A DNA stretch of 64,000 nt from Lachnospiraceae bacterium 28-4 (lineage in GTDB: Bacteria; Bacillota; Clostridia; Lachnospirales; Lachnospiraceae): the NCBI GenBank assembly GCA_000403275.2, contig KE159598.1, forward strand, positions 1,067,540 through 1,131,539. Reading direction: 5' to 3'. The first letter of the stretch is position 1. Every line of letters begins with the position of its first letter. The position numbers were made by a program, and so were the translations under genes. Shown one piece after another: positions 27,346 to 34,905 of the stretch. Below the pieces are notes generated by a model. It was given only the letters and a program-made list of their open reading frames with translations. It made no database searches and was not told where the DNA came from.

Positions 27346-27375
27346 CGAGTAGGGAAGATGAATCTTCTCTACTCG
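27346..27375. repeat. Hairpin element 2 downstream of lexA
   Basis: A 14-bp stem with one mismatch (CGAGTAG.GAAGAT paired with ATCTTC.CTACTCG) on a 2-nt loop, ending 11 nt from the lexA stop. With element 1 and the terminator it makes three consecutive stems in the lexA 3' region. Confidence 0.7.
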
Positions 27376-27386
27376 ATTTACAATAA

Positions 27387-28004
27387 TTACTGGCATAAAC
27401 GGAAAATACCAAACACTTTACCAAGAATCTGACAATCATCTACAATAATTGGGTCCATAGTATCATTTTCCGGTTGCAGCCGTATATGGCCGTCTTCCTT
27501 ATAAAAAGTTTTGACCGTTGCAGAATCTTCCACTAAAGCAACGACAATATCGCCATTGGAAGCCGTACTACAACAGTTGACAAAAATCTGGTCTCCGTTG
27601 TAAATACCAGCGTTTATCATGGAATCTCCTTTTACCTTTAAGGCAAAAGATTCGCCGGAAGGAACAAATTCGGCAGGTATAGGAAAATAACTTTCTACAT
27701 TTTCCTCTGCAAGAATAGGCTGGCCGGCCGCAACACGGCCTACTACCGGCAGGCTTACCATTTCGGTTCGCACCGTTTGGAAACTGTCGTCACATATTTC
27801 AATAGCTCGGGGCTTCGTTGGATCACGGCGTATGTATCCGTTTTTTTCCAAAGTTTCTAAATGGGAATGAACGGAAGACGTTGATTTTAGATGAACCGCT
27901 TCGCATATTTCCCGCACAGCGGGAGGATAGCCTTTTGTTAATATAGAATCTTTAATAAATTCTAATATTTCACTCTGTTTCTTGGAAATTTTTCCGTACC
28001 CCAT
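27387..28004 (-). CDS. lexA: SOS repressor LexA
   Basis: The 205-residue LexA has an N-terminal winged helix ([42 protein letters not shown]). The autocleavage Ala-Gly lies in [13 protein letters not shown], the catalytic Ser in [10 protein letters not shown] and the Lys in [15 protein letters not shown]. It represses DNA-damage genes until RecA-stimulated self-cleavage. It is divergent from a LysM gene with LexA boxes between them, the same layout as lexA-yneA in Bacillus. Confidence 0.98.
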   Translation of the reverse strand: MGYGKISKKQSEILEFIKDSILTKGYPPAVREICEAVHLKSTSSVHSHLETLEKNGYIRRDPTKPRAIEICDDSFQTVRTEMVSLPVVGRVAAGQPILAEENVESYFPIPAEFVPSGESFALKVKGDSMINAGIYNGDQIFVNCCSTASNGDIVVALVEDSATVKTFYKEDGHIRLQPENDTMDPIIVDDCQILGKVFGIFRLCQ

Positions 28005-28061
28005 GCAATAAATTCCTCCATATCATTCATAGTCTTTGCAATGTTTCCAGCTTTGTTTAAA

Positions 28062-28090
28062 AGTATAGCATAGAAAAGAGTAAAAAGCAA
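28062..28090 (-). promoter_or_regulatory. Promoter of lexA
   Basis: On the minus strand TTGCTT (28085-28090), 17-bp spacer, TATACT (28062-28067). It lies about 58 bp upstream of the lexA ATG and within 55-125 bp of the LexA-box cluster, so lexA is likely autoregulated. Confidence 0.65.
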
Positions 28091-28132
28091 ACATATATTC
28101 CAAAAATTTGTTCGATTTTTTTCTGTAATATA

Positions 28133-28161
28133 TTGACAACAGAATATATGTTCTGTATAAT
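28133..28161 (+). promoter_or_regulatory. Consensus promoter of the yneA-like gene, with LexA box in spacer
   Basis: A perfect TTGACA (28133-28138), 17-bp spacer and perfect TATAAT (28156-28161). The spacer contains the LexA-box-like GAATATATGTTC (28142-28153). This is a very strong promoter that LexA would hold shut. Confidence 0.85.
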
Positions 28162-28172
28162 GCAAACATGAA

Positions 28173-28197
28173 GAACAAACGTTCGCAACATTTGTTC
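28173..28197. promoter_or_regulatory. LexA (SOS) boxes
   Basis: GAACAAACGTTC (28173-28184) matches the Gram-positive GAAC-N4-GTTC consensus exactly. CAACATTTGTTC (28186-28197) matches with one difference. Both lie just downstream of the -10 of the yneA-like gene. With the spacer box at 28142-28153 there are three sites on three helical faces. Confidence 0.8.
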
Positions 28198-28259
28198 GGA
28201 TGTTCTTGTTTGGATATGTTGATCGGATATATAAGATGGTATGGATAAAGAGAGGGTAA

Positions 28260-28631
28260 ATGATGAATAGGAATCAAGGAAAAAAGGAAACGGCATATGG
28301 CTATAAAAGCAAAAGCGGTATAAGAAGAAAAAAAAGGCAAAAAAGACAGCTATTAGCGGCCTTTTTTACCTTTTGTATGATCGTCATTATATCTTTTGCC
28401 GTCTGTGGCTTTTCATCCAATGCAAAAACGGAAACGGAAGACGAAGTATGTAAATATTATAAAAGCGTTATGATTGAGAAAGGCGATACCTTATGGTCTA
28501 TCGCTTCACAAAATATGAATTCCGGCGATAACGATATTTCTTCCTATATAGAAGAAGTGATGAGGATGAACGGCCTTCAGGATGACCGTATTACAGAAGG
28601 GATGTATCTGGTTATTCCATATTTTTTTTAA
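28260..28631 (+). CDS. LysM membrane protein, YneA-like SOS cell-division inhibitor
   Basis: The 123-residue protein has a basic cytosolic start, one membrane helix (about residues 31-51) and an extracellular LysM domain (about 68-120: VMIEKGDTLWSIASQNM, MNGLQDDRITEGMYLVIP). Position and layout match YneA of Bacillus, which delays division during DNA damage. The LexA-controlled promoter supports this strongly. Sequence similarity to YneA proper is limited to the architecture. Two consecutive ATGs at 28260 and 28263; the second has better spacing to GAGGG. Confidence 0.85.
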   Translation: MMNRNQGKKETAYGYKSKSGIRRKKRQKRQLLAAFFTFCMIVIISFAVCGFSSNAKTETEDEVCKYYKSVMIEKGDTLWSIASQNMNSGDNDISSYIEEVMRMNGLQDDRITEGMYLVIPYFF

Positions 28632-28681
28632 GGCCATCTATGAATCAACGGTATTCTGACGGATAAACTCTTTTTTGACTG

Positions 28682-29734
28682 TTAAGGTTCTCTCAATTTG
28701 ACAGCATTAGCAGCTTTGCGTTTTCTTTCATCTTCCAGTGCTGCATAATGCTTTCTGGTAGTATTAACATCTTTATGCCCAAGGACATCGGCTACCAGGT
28801 AGATATCGCCTGTTTCACGGTACAGGGAAGTACCGTAGGTGCTTCTTAACTTGTGAGGCGTTATTTTCTTTAGGGTAGTTACATTTGAGGCATATTTTTT
28901 TACCAGGTTTTCCACCGCTCTTACAGTGATTCTGCGGTTTTGCATGGACAAAAAAAGAGCATGTTCATGGCCGGATAAAGGAATCGTATGTTTGCGCTGT
29001 TCGATATATTCCAGCAGCGCTTGTTCGACTTCTTTTCCAAAATAAACGACCGTTTCATATCCGCCTTTTCTCCGAATTTTGATTCCATTATTTTTAAAAT
29101 CCACATCTTCCATATCCAGCCCGACGCATTCGGATACGCGGATGCCTGTTCCAAGGAGAAGAGTGAGCAGGGCGGTGTCCCTGGTTTTTGTTTTTTCATG
29201 GTATTTTTTCTGGCTTTTCGTAAGATTGGTTCCGTCCTCTACCTGATCCAGCAGGATAGCGACTTCATCGGTATCCAGACGGACGATTTCTTTCTGGTGT
29301 AGTTTTGGCATAGGAATCAAAATGGCAGGATTTTTTTCGATCTGCTCAGTTTGGTAGAAATAATTATAAAAACTGCGGAGAGAAGCGAGCTTACGCGATT
29401 TTCCCCGTTCTTCATTGGTAATTTCCCGGCTGTCTTTATGATAATAGGAGATATATTCCAGATATTCTTCAATGTCTTCCCTCGTAATGCTTTCCAGAAC
29501 AGACAGGGGAAAATCTTTGATTTCCATTTTACTGCAATAAGGATTGCTTTTTTTCATGTACTCAAAAAATACTCTCAAATCATAAGCATAAGCAAGTCTT
29601 GTTCTGGAGGAAGTGTTGTTCTCAATTCCACGGAAGAATTGTTTACAGAACGGGGGGAGTTCGGATAATACGTTTCTCATTTTAACCGTATTCAGTTTGT
29701 TTTGTTCTTCGTGATAATTTTTTCTGTTTTCCAT
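28682..29734 (-). CDS. Tyrosine recombinase, XerS-like
   Basis: This is a 350-residue tyrosine recombinase with a long N-terminal domain. The catalytic set is visible: Arg in LGTGIRVSECVGL, Lys region IRRKGGYE, HKLRSTYG, GHKDVNTT and Tyr in RKHYAALE. Size, domain layout and motifs resemble XerS, the single-recombinase dimer-resolution enzyme of streptococci, rather than a phage integrase; no mobile genes surround it. It overlaps the TtcA-like gene by 1 bp, so the two are co-transcribed. A dif site was not recognised nearby. A chromosome-dimer role is inference. Confidence 0.82.
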   Translation of the reverse strand: MENRKNYHEEQNKLNTVKMRNVLSELPPFCKQFFRGIENNTSSRTRLAYAYDLRVFFEYMKKSNPYCSKMEIKDFPLSVLESITREDIEEYLEYISYYHKDSREITNEERGKSRKLASLRSFYNYFYQTEQIEKNPAILIPMPKLHQKEIVRLDTDEVAILLDQVEDGTNLTKSQKKYHEKTKTRDTALLTLLLGTGIRVSECVGLDMEDVDFKNNGIKIRRKGGYETVVYFGKEVEQALLEYIEQRKHTIPLSGHEHALFLSMQNRRITVRAVENLVKKYASNVTTLKKITPHKLRSTYGTSLYRETGDIYLVADVLGHKDVNTTRKHYAALEDERKRKAANAVKLREP

Positions 29735-30453
29735 TATAAATCAGACCATCCTTTCAGATTACCGTTATGGATCGCCGTGAACATTCTCTCTTTCACACCC
29801 GGATTTTCCTGGTTCAGATGCTTTAACAGTTCCTTGATATATTCCCTCTTTGTATTTCCATCGGCGGGGCAAGGGCTTTTTACTACCGGAACCTGATATT
29901 TGTTGATAAAACCGATGACATCGGCCTCATTCATGTATAAGAGAGGCCGTATGACAGTAAGTCCTGTTCTGTCAAGATAAGTTACTGGTGAAAACGTATG
30001 GAATCTTCCTTCAAAAATCAGAGACATGAGCATTGTTTCCACAACATCATCTTTGTGATGGGCATAAGCCACTTTATTGCATCCGATCGCTTTAATGGCG
30101 TCGTTCAACGCACCTTTTCTCATTTTTGCACATAGCGAGCATGGGTTGTTTTCTTTCCTGTCTTCAAATATAATTTTGGCAATATCTGTTTCTATGATAT
30201 GGTATTGCACCCCGAGAGAGCTGCAAAGAGTCTTTATTTCTTCCAGATTCAGGTTTTGGAAACCAAGATCCACCGTTACGGCATGAATATCAAAATGTTT
30301 TGGATAGAAACGCTGCAGGCCATGCAGGGCATACAGCAGCGTAAGACTGTCCTTGCCTCCTGAGATACCTATAGCGATCTTGTCATTTTCTTCAATCATA
30401 TGATAATCGTCGATCGCTTTTCTTACATAACTAAATACTTGTTGTAGTTTCAT
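29734..30453 (-). CDS. TtcA-like tRNA 2-thiolation PP-loop ATPase
   Basis: The 239-residue PP-loop protein has the ATP motif IGISGGKDSLTLLYAL and a conserved Cys pair NPCSLCAKMRKGAL. A third Cys in KSPCPADGNTKREY matches the Fe-S binding pattern of TtcA/TtuA-type tRNA thiolases. The likely role is 2-thiocytidine or a related tRNA sulfur modification. It is upstream of and overlaps the XerS-like gene. Confidence 0.87.
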   Translation of the reverse strand: MKLQQVFSYVRKAIDDYHMIEENDKIAIGISGGKDSLTLLYALHGLQRFYPKHFDIHAVTVDLGFQNLNLEEIKTLCSSLGVQYHIIETDIAKIIFEDRKENNPCSLCAKMRKGALNDAIKAIGCNKVAYAHHKDDVVETMLMSLIFEGRFHTFSPVTYLDRTGLTVIRPLLYMNEADVIGFINKYQVPVVKSPCPADGNTKREYIKELLKHLNQENPGVKERMFTAIHNGNLKGWSDL

Positions 30454-30503
30454 TATTTTTCAATCCGTTCTTTTTCTATTGTTTTTTGTATGACATCTGT
30501 TTT

Positions 30504-30532
30504 ATTATATCATTTTGAACAAAAAATTCACA
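30504..30532 (-). promoter_or_regulatory. Putative promoter of the TtcA-like/XerS-like operon
   Basis: On the minus strand TGTGAA (30527-30532), 17-bp spacer, TATAAT (30504-30509), about 50 bp before the ATG. The -10 is perfect and the -35 moderate. Confidence 0.5.
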
Positions 30533-30581
30533 CTATTTCCATATCTTTTTCTGTTTTATAATATCTTTATAGAAAAGAGTG

Positions 30582-30590
30582 TGCTATAAT
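30582..30590 (+). promoter_or_regulatory. Extended -10 promoter of the AI-2E transporter/dtd genes
   Basis: TGCTATAAT (30582-30590) is a full extended -10 element. The corresponding -35 position (TATCTT) is poor, which is usual for extended -10 promoters. Start of transcription is expected near 30597. Confidence 0.6.
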
Positions 30591-30628
30591 TTTAATGGGT
30601 AATGACAAGAAAGGCCAGGTAAATTTCT

Positions 30629-31999
30629 ATGAAGTTTCGCATTGACAAAAAGTATATCCATTGGGGCATGACTGCATTTTCTGTTATTGCAGCAAGTATT
30701 TTTTTCTACTATTTATTGTTCCACAGGGAAAGTATTTCCAGTGGATTCCATACATTTGTTTCGGTCACTATGCCTATTTTAGACGGGTTGCTTTTATCTT
30801 ATCTGCTTACCCCGATATTAAACGGAGTTGAAAAGCGGTGCCTGATACCGTTGTGCATAAGATATCATATAGATGTTAATGAACGCGGCAGAAAAAAGAT
30901 CAGAATAATTTCCATCATTCTGACAGTCATTATTGTAGGCTTCGTGGTATATAGTTTTTTTGCCATGATCATTCCACAGTTGGTCAACAGTATTCAAAGC
31001 ATCGTTCTCCAGTTCCCCATTTATGTCAATAATCTGACGATTTGGGTGAAAAAACTTCTGGCTGATAATCCTGATATTGAAGCGGCAGTTATAGAAGTGA
31101 TGGATAATTATTCTATAGAATTAAATAATTTTCTTAATTTGAGTTTACTTCCCAAAATGAATGAGTTAATTAAAGACATTTCCCTAAGTTTTCTTACCTT
31201 TCTGAAAGGCTTATGGAATCTGATCCTCGGTTTTATTATTTCGATCTATATTCTGGGAAGCAAGGAATTGTTTGCCGGACAGGCGAAAAAAATAGTTTAT
31301 GCCCTGTTTGAGACAAACAGTGCCAATGCAATTATTTCCGATGTGCGCTTTACCCATAGAACATTCAGCGGTTTTATGGTAGGAAAGGTGATTGATTCTA
31401 TTATCATTGGAATTATATGCTTTTTTGGAACGAGCCTGATGGGAACTCCATATGCCATATTAATTAGCGTGATCGTAGGCATAACAAATATTATTCCTTT
31501 TTTCGGTCCTTACCTTGGCGCCATTCCGAGCGCTCTGCTCATACTGATGGTTGATCCCTTGCAATGCTTATATTTTATTATTTTTATCCTGGTATTGCAG
31601 CAGTTTGACGGAAATGTGATCGGCCCTAAGATTCTCGGGAATTCCACCGGATTGTCAGGATTTTGGGTGATATTTTCGATTACATTATTCGGAGGTATTT
31701 TCGGAATATTAGGCATGATTGCCGGAGTCCCGATCTTTGCGGTCATCTATGCAGGAATCAGGGCCATTGTCAACCAGCTTCTGCTTAAAAAAGAGCTGCC
31801 TACCGATACGAAGGACTATTTAAATGTAGGCACCATTGAAGAAGGGGAATTTATTCCATATAAAGCGGAGGGAAGGTCAAAATCATCATCTGACGATTCT
31901 TCAGGCGATGGAAAGACGAGGCCGAAAAGCATTATTCATCATTTTTTCCGCAATAATAATACGGATCATACATTACCGGAAGAAGAGGAGGATAAGTGA
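30629..31999 (+). CDS. AI-2E family (PerM/YtvI) transporter
   Basis: The 456-residue protein has about eight membrane helices. It shows the family core: SYLLTPILNGVE, a long helical periplasmic-side section, FSGFMVGKVIDSIIIGIICF, TNIIPFFGPYLGAIPSAL, and GPKILGNSTGLSGFWVI. A cytosolic Ser/Asp/Glu-rich tail of about 70 residues is extra. Family members export small molecules or ions; the autoinducer-2 name is historical and the substrate here is unknown. Its TGA overlaps the ATG of dtd. Confidence 0.88.
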   Translation: MKFRIDKKYIHWGMTAFSVIAASIFFYYLLFHRESISSGFHTFVSVTMPILDGLLLSYLLTPILNGVEKRCLIPLCIRYHIDVNERGRKKIRIISIILTVIIVGFVVYSFFAMIIPQLVNSIQSIVLQFPIYVNNLTIWVKKLLADNPDIEAAVIEVMDNYSIELNNFLNLSLLPKMNELIKDISLSFLTFLKGLWNLILGFIISIYILGSKELFAGQAKKIVYALFETNSANAIISDVRFTHRTFSGFMVGKVIDSIIIGIICFFGTSLMGTPYAILISVIVGITNIIPFFGPYLGAIPSALLILMVDPLQCLYFIIFILVLQQFDGNVIGPKILGNSTGLSGFWVIFSITLFGGIFGILGMIAGVPIFAVIYAGIRAIVNQLLLKKELPTDTKDYLNVGTIEEGEFIPYKAEGRSKSSSDDSSGDGKTRPKSIIHHFFRNNNTDHTLPEEEEDK

Positions 32000-32454
32000 T
32001 GCGTTTTGTAATACAGAGAGTAAAAAGTGCAAAAGTCAGCATTCATGGAGAAATAGCAGGAAGTATTGAACAAGGCTTATTGGTTTTTGTCGGGATCTGC
32101 GAACAGGACACGGAAAAGACAGCGGATAAAATGATCAAAAAGCTAATTGGATTACGAATATTTGAAGACGAAAACGGAAAGACAAATCTGGATTTAAAAA
32201 CAGTGAACGGCAATTTGTTAATTATTTCACAATTTACTTTATATGCCGATTGCAAAAAAGGCAATCGGCCTTCTTTTATCCGATCCGGATCACCGGAAAT
32301 GGCCAAAAAACTTTATAATTACATATTGGAAAAATGCCGGGAACAATTTCCCAATACCCAACAGGGAGAATTCGGTGCCAATATGCAAGTATCCCTTACC
32401 AACGACGGCCCATTCACTATTTTACTGGATTCGAATGAAATAGAAAGGAGTTGA
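31999..32454 (+). CDS. dtd: D-aminoacyl-tRNA deacylase
   Basis: The 151-residue enzyme hydrolyses D-amino acids from tRNA. Start MRFVIQRVKSAKVSI, active-site SQFTLYADCKKGNRPSF, and the Gly-cisPro-type loop as NDGPFTILLDS (consensus NxGPVT; Phe replaces Val). The ATG overlaps the stop of the upstream transporter gene, indicating coupling. Confidence 0.96.
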   Translation: MRFVIQRVKSAKVSIHGEIAGSIEQGLLVFVGICEQDTEKTADKMIKKLIGLRIFEDENGKTNLDLKTVNGNLLIISQFTLYADCKKGNRPSFIRSGSPEMAKKLYNYILEKCREQFPNTQQGEFGANMQVSLTNDGPFTILLDSNEIERS

Positions 32455-32459
32455 CCAAA

Positions 32460-32747
32460 ATGACAAGCATCATTATTGTACTTGCCGCATTTTTTATCAT
32501 GTACCTTATCGTATTTTTAGGTCAAATCAAAAGAAAAAAAGAAAACCAATTCAGCTCGGTAGAAGAATTCCACAGAACTTACGACAGATATAAATCCACC
32601 TCTCAAACCAGAGAAACCATTTACAAAAGAAGTACAGATAGAAACAATTCCACCAATTCCCCAAGTAAAAGTAAATACACCTATAAATATATAACCAAAT
32701 ACAACACCCCTAAAAACCATCAACGAGATTACCAAGAAAAACGCTAA
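32460..32747 (+). CDS. Small membrane-anchored protein of unknown function with unusual base composition
   Basis: The 95-residue protein has an N-terminal membrane helix (about residues 3-20, TSIIIVLAAFFIMYLIVFLG) and a polar Lys/Thr/Asn/Ser/Tyr-rich tail without recognised motifs. AAAGGAG precedes ATG 32460, 5 nt after dtd. From about 32,570 the plus strand becomes rich in A and C and poor in G, unlike all rightward genes to its left, so codon use is biased toward AAA, ACC, AAC and CCC. It may be a genuine small gene decaying or drifting at a compositional boundary. No function can be assigned. Confidence 0.6.
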   Translation: MTSIIIVLAAFFIMYLIVFLGQIKRKKENQFSSVEEFHRTYDRYKSTSQTRETIYKRSTDRNNSTNSPSKSKYTYKYITKYNTPKNHQRDYQEKR

Positions 32748-32753
32748 CCCCTA

Positions 32754-32889
32754 ATCAAAGAAAAAAGAGGAAAAAGAAAAAATAAAGAACGGAAAACAAA
32801 AAGGAAAAATAAAAAAAGGAAAAAATAAAAAAGGAAGGGATCAGGAAGGAAAAAAACAAAGAAACAAAGAAGCAACAAAAAAATCCCCC
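32754..32889. repeat. A/G-only (purine) tract at the convergent junction
   Basis: About 135 nt made almost only of A and G on the plus strand (short units such as AAAAAGGAAA), with very few C or T. It joins the end of the small membrane-protein gene to the inverted-repeat cluster. No coding sense is seen. Such a polypurine stretch may adopt unusual DNA structure or simply reflect relaxed constraint. Confidence 0.75.
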
Positions 32890-32894
32890 CACCG

Positions 32895-32994
32895 CAAGTT
32901 TAACGAACTAGTTGACGCCCCAAAACCCTAAAAACGCTCCAATCCCAAAAACCAGCGTCAACTATTCGTTAAACTTGTCTTTTGCGAATAGTTG
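32895..32994. repeat. Three-copy inverted repeat cluster forming competing hairpins
   Basis: Copy A (32895-32918) and copy B (32955-32977) are inverted and match over 23 bp with a single extra base in A. Copy C (32985-32994, CGAATAGTTG) is a perfect 10-bp inverted match to part of B (32959-32968). A can pair with B, or B with C, but not both. AATCCCCCC flanks the cluster at 32882-32890 and again at 33006-33014. It lies where rightward and leftward transcription meet, so it may be a terminator pair or a protein-binding array. Confidence 0.8.
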
Positions 32995-33018
32995 AGCGCC
33001 ACAATCAATCCCCCCGCC

Positions 33019-34104
33019 TCAATCCAAAATCTCCTGGATTCCAATATCTTTGCGCACAGACAAATCGATAAAACTATTCCCAATCTGAATCAAAGGCCTT
33101 GTCAGGTTAAATTTGTTGATTAAAACGATCTGGCCAATTAAGCCGTTGCTTAATCGAACTTTATGGCGAATAAAATTATTGGTGACATGTGAAATAAATG
33201 TCATCAGCATATTGGAGTCATATTTTTGGTATCCGGTATCTTCCAGATGTTTTAAAAGCCAAAATGGCGACCGGGTTTTTACTCCTTCCTCTACCATAAT
33301 CATCGTATCATAGGTATCCGCGATGGCTATAATCCGGGAAATATAATTAATGTTTTCTTTTGTCACTTTCAAAGGGAAACCGGAACCGTCCTGACGCTCA
33401 TGGTGCGTTAGAACAGCCTGTTTTACTTTTATGTCGATATTTTTATCCTTCAGCAGATTATATCCGAATACGGCATGTTTTGTATAAGGGCCGCCTTCCA
33501 TTTCCGCATGAAAAGTAAAATTTGGAGGAAGCTCCGGGGAATTGTTCAATTTTAGCAGCCCGATATCGTGAAGAAGTCCGGCTGTTCCTACCAGTTCAAT
33601 ATCCTCTTGCTTTAGATTCATCCATTTCGCCAGCACCTGCCCCCAGAGAGCGACGTTGATGGAATGAGTGTACAAACCTTCCGCTTTTTTTTGCATGGCA
33701 AACAGCATATTACAAAGATTGACTTCATTTTCCGAATTATCTACAATGCTGTTTAACGTATCAAGAAGAAGCGGAACATCCAAATCCTTTTCGTTTGTAA
33801 CAACATTGATTAAGTTCTCAGACAGGGCTGTTTCTGCAATTTGGAATTTTTCCTGGAAAACCTCTATCTGCTGCTGTCCTACTTTCGGTACTGACTCCGG
33901 AGAAGGAATATCTTCCAGACAGGAGGCAGTCGCTTGATAGTCTACCATGACATAATCTATAAAATGTCTTGTTAAAAGTGCAACTACGTCTTTGGTTACG
34001 GGCGTATTAATAGGAACAAGGGTTACGCCTGTTCTTGTATAAACATCGCTTTTAATGATCATTCCTTTCCGAAGACGGTCCGTATGTATTCTAAAACATG
34101 CCAT
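33019..34104 (-). CDS. HD-GYP domain protein (probable c-di-GMP phosphodiesterase)
   Basis: The 361-residue protein has an N-terminal domain (residues 1-110, unassigned, like DUF3391-type leaders) and a C-terminal HD-GYP domain. Metal and signature residues are His in EGLYTHSINVAL, HD in AGLLHDIGLLKL, HHERQDGSGFP (GYP present as GFP) and DTYDTM. Such enzymes linearise cyclic di-GMP. The start at ATG 34104 is chosen because AAAGAGG lies 9 nt upstream. The protein is downstream of a cytidylate-kinase-like gene, in the same direction and 20 nt away. Confidence 0.9.
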   Translation of the reverse strand: MACFRIHTDRLRKGMIIKSDVYTRTGVTLVPINTPVTKDVVALLTRHFIDYVMVDYQATASCLEDIPSPESVPKVGQQQIEVFQEKFQIAETALSENLINVVTNEKDLDVPLLLDTLNSIVDNSENEVNLCNMLFAMQKKAEGLYTHSINVALWGQVLAKWMNLKQEDIELVGTAGLLHDIGLLKLNNSPELPPNFTFHAEMEGGPYTKHAVFGYNLLKDKNIDIKVKQAVLTHHERQDGSGFPLKVTKENINYISRIIAIADTYDTMIMVEEGVKTRSPFWLLKHLEDTGYQKYDSNMLMTFISHVTNNFIRHKVRLSNGLIGQIVLINKFNLTRPLIQIGNSFIDLSVRKDIGIQEILD

Positions 34105-34123
34105 AAGTTTTAGCCTCTTTCGC

Positions 34124-34750
34124 TTATTGGTTTTTACTTTCAAAATCTTCTACGAACTGGGTGATCAGCTTTACTGTTCCTTCTATGCCAAGGATGCTGC
34201 TGTTAATGCATAGATCGTAACTGTCGGCACGTCCCCATTTCTTTGAGGAATAATAATTATAATAACTCTGGCGCTGTTTATCTTTTTTGGTAATCATATC
34301 TTTTGCTTTTGATTCCGTCAGGTGATATCTTTCCATAATGCGTTTTGTCTTTGTATCGCTTTCACCATAAATAAACAGATGAACACAGTTGGAAAATTCG
34401 CTTAAGGCATAATCCGCGCAACGGCCTACAATAATGCAAGGGCCTTCGCTTGCTATTTTCTTAATCGTGTCGAACTGGGCCAAAAACACTTTATGGCTGA
34501 TAGGCATATCCACAAAAGAAGATGCATTATATCCGAAAGAATATGTATCCATTACCAGATTATAAAGAAAAGAATTCGTCGGGCGTTCGTCGTGGTTTTT
34601 AATCATTTCCTCACAGAATCCGCTTTCTTTTGCCGCTCTTGTCAGTAATTCTTTATCATAGCATTTAATTCCGAAATATTCGGCCACCTTTTCTCCGATT
34701 TCCCTGCCCGCTGAGCCAAACTGCCGTCCTATAGTAATAATTGTATTCAT
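34124..34750 (-). CDS. Cytidylate-kinase-like family protein (second copy)
   Basis: The 208-residue protein has the same layout as the gene at 26562: TIGRQFGSAGREIGEKV, KCYDKELLTRAAKESGF, IVGRCADYALSEF, ITKKDKQRQSYYNYYSSKKW. It is diverged enough to be an old paralogue. Its substrate is unknown; the canonical Cmk is not in the window. A strong ribosome site (AAGGAGGGG) precedes the ATG. It probably shares a transcript with the HD-GYP gene. Confidence 0.85.
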   Translation of the reverse strand: MNTIITIGRQFGSAGREIGEKVAEYFGIKCYDKELLTRAAKESGFCEEMIKNHDERPTNSFLYNLVMDTYSFGYNASSFVDMPISHKVFLAQFDTIKKIASEGPCIIVGRCADYALSEFSNCVHLFIYGESDTKTKRIMERYHLTESKAKDMITKKDKQRQSYYNYYSSKKWGRADSYDLCINSSILGIEGTVKLITQFVEDFESKNQ

Positions 34751-34806
34751 GGAACCCCTCCTTAAATTTTAAACTATTTTGCAAATATGCAAATATTTAT
34801 GAGACT

Positions 34807-34835
34807 ATTATAAAATATTATATATAAATTATTAA
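34807..34835 (-). promoter_or_regulatory. Putative promoter of the kinase-like/HD-GYP pair
   Basis: On the minus strand TATAAT (34807-34812) with a weak TTAATA 17 bp upstream (34830-34835), in a very AT-rich 155-nt gap. Nothing else is evident in this gap. Confidence 0.4.
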
Positions 34836-34905
34836 AAAAATTCAATAAAATATAGAACATATATAAATCTAAAACTATATATGCCTGTTTTTGAAAACCA
34901 TATGA

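Noticed and set aside
28632-28681. A dif site beside the XerS-like gene
   Set aside because: No sequence here or upstream of 29734 resembles the streptococcal difSL or the 28-bp Firmicute dif pattern.
32955-32977. Copy B of the repeat as a true dif site
   Set aside because: Only the GTTAAACT end resembles a dif arm; the opposite arm and the central spacer do not fit.
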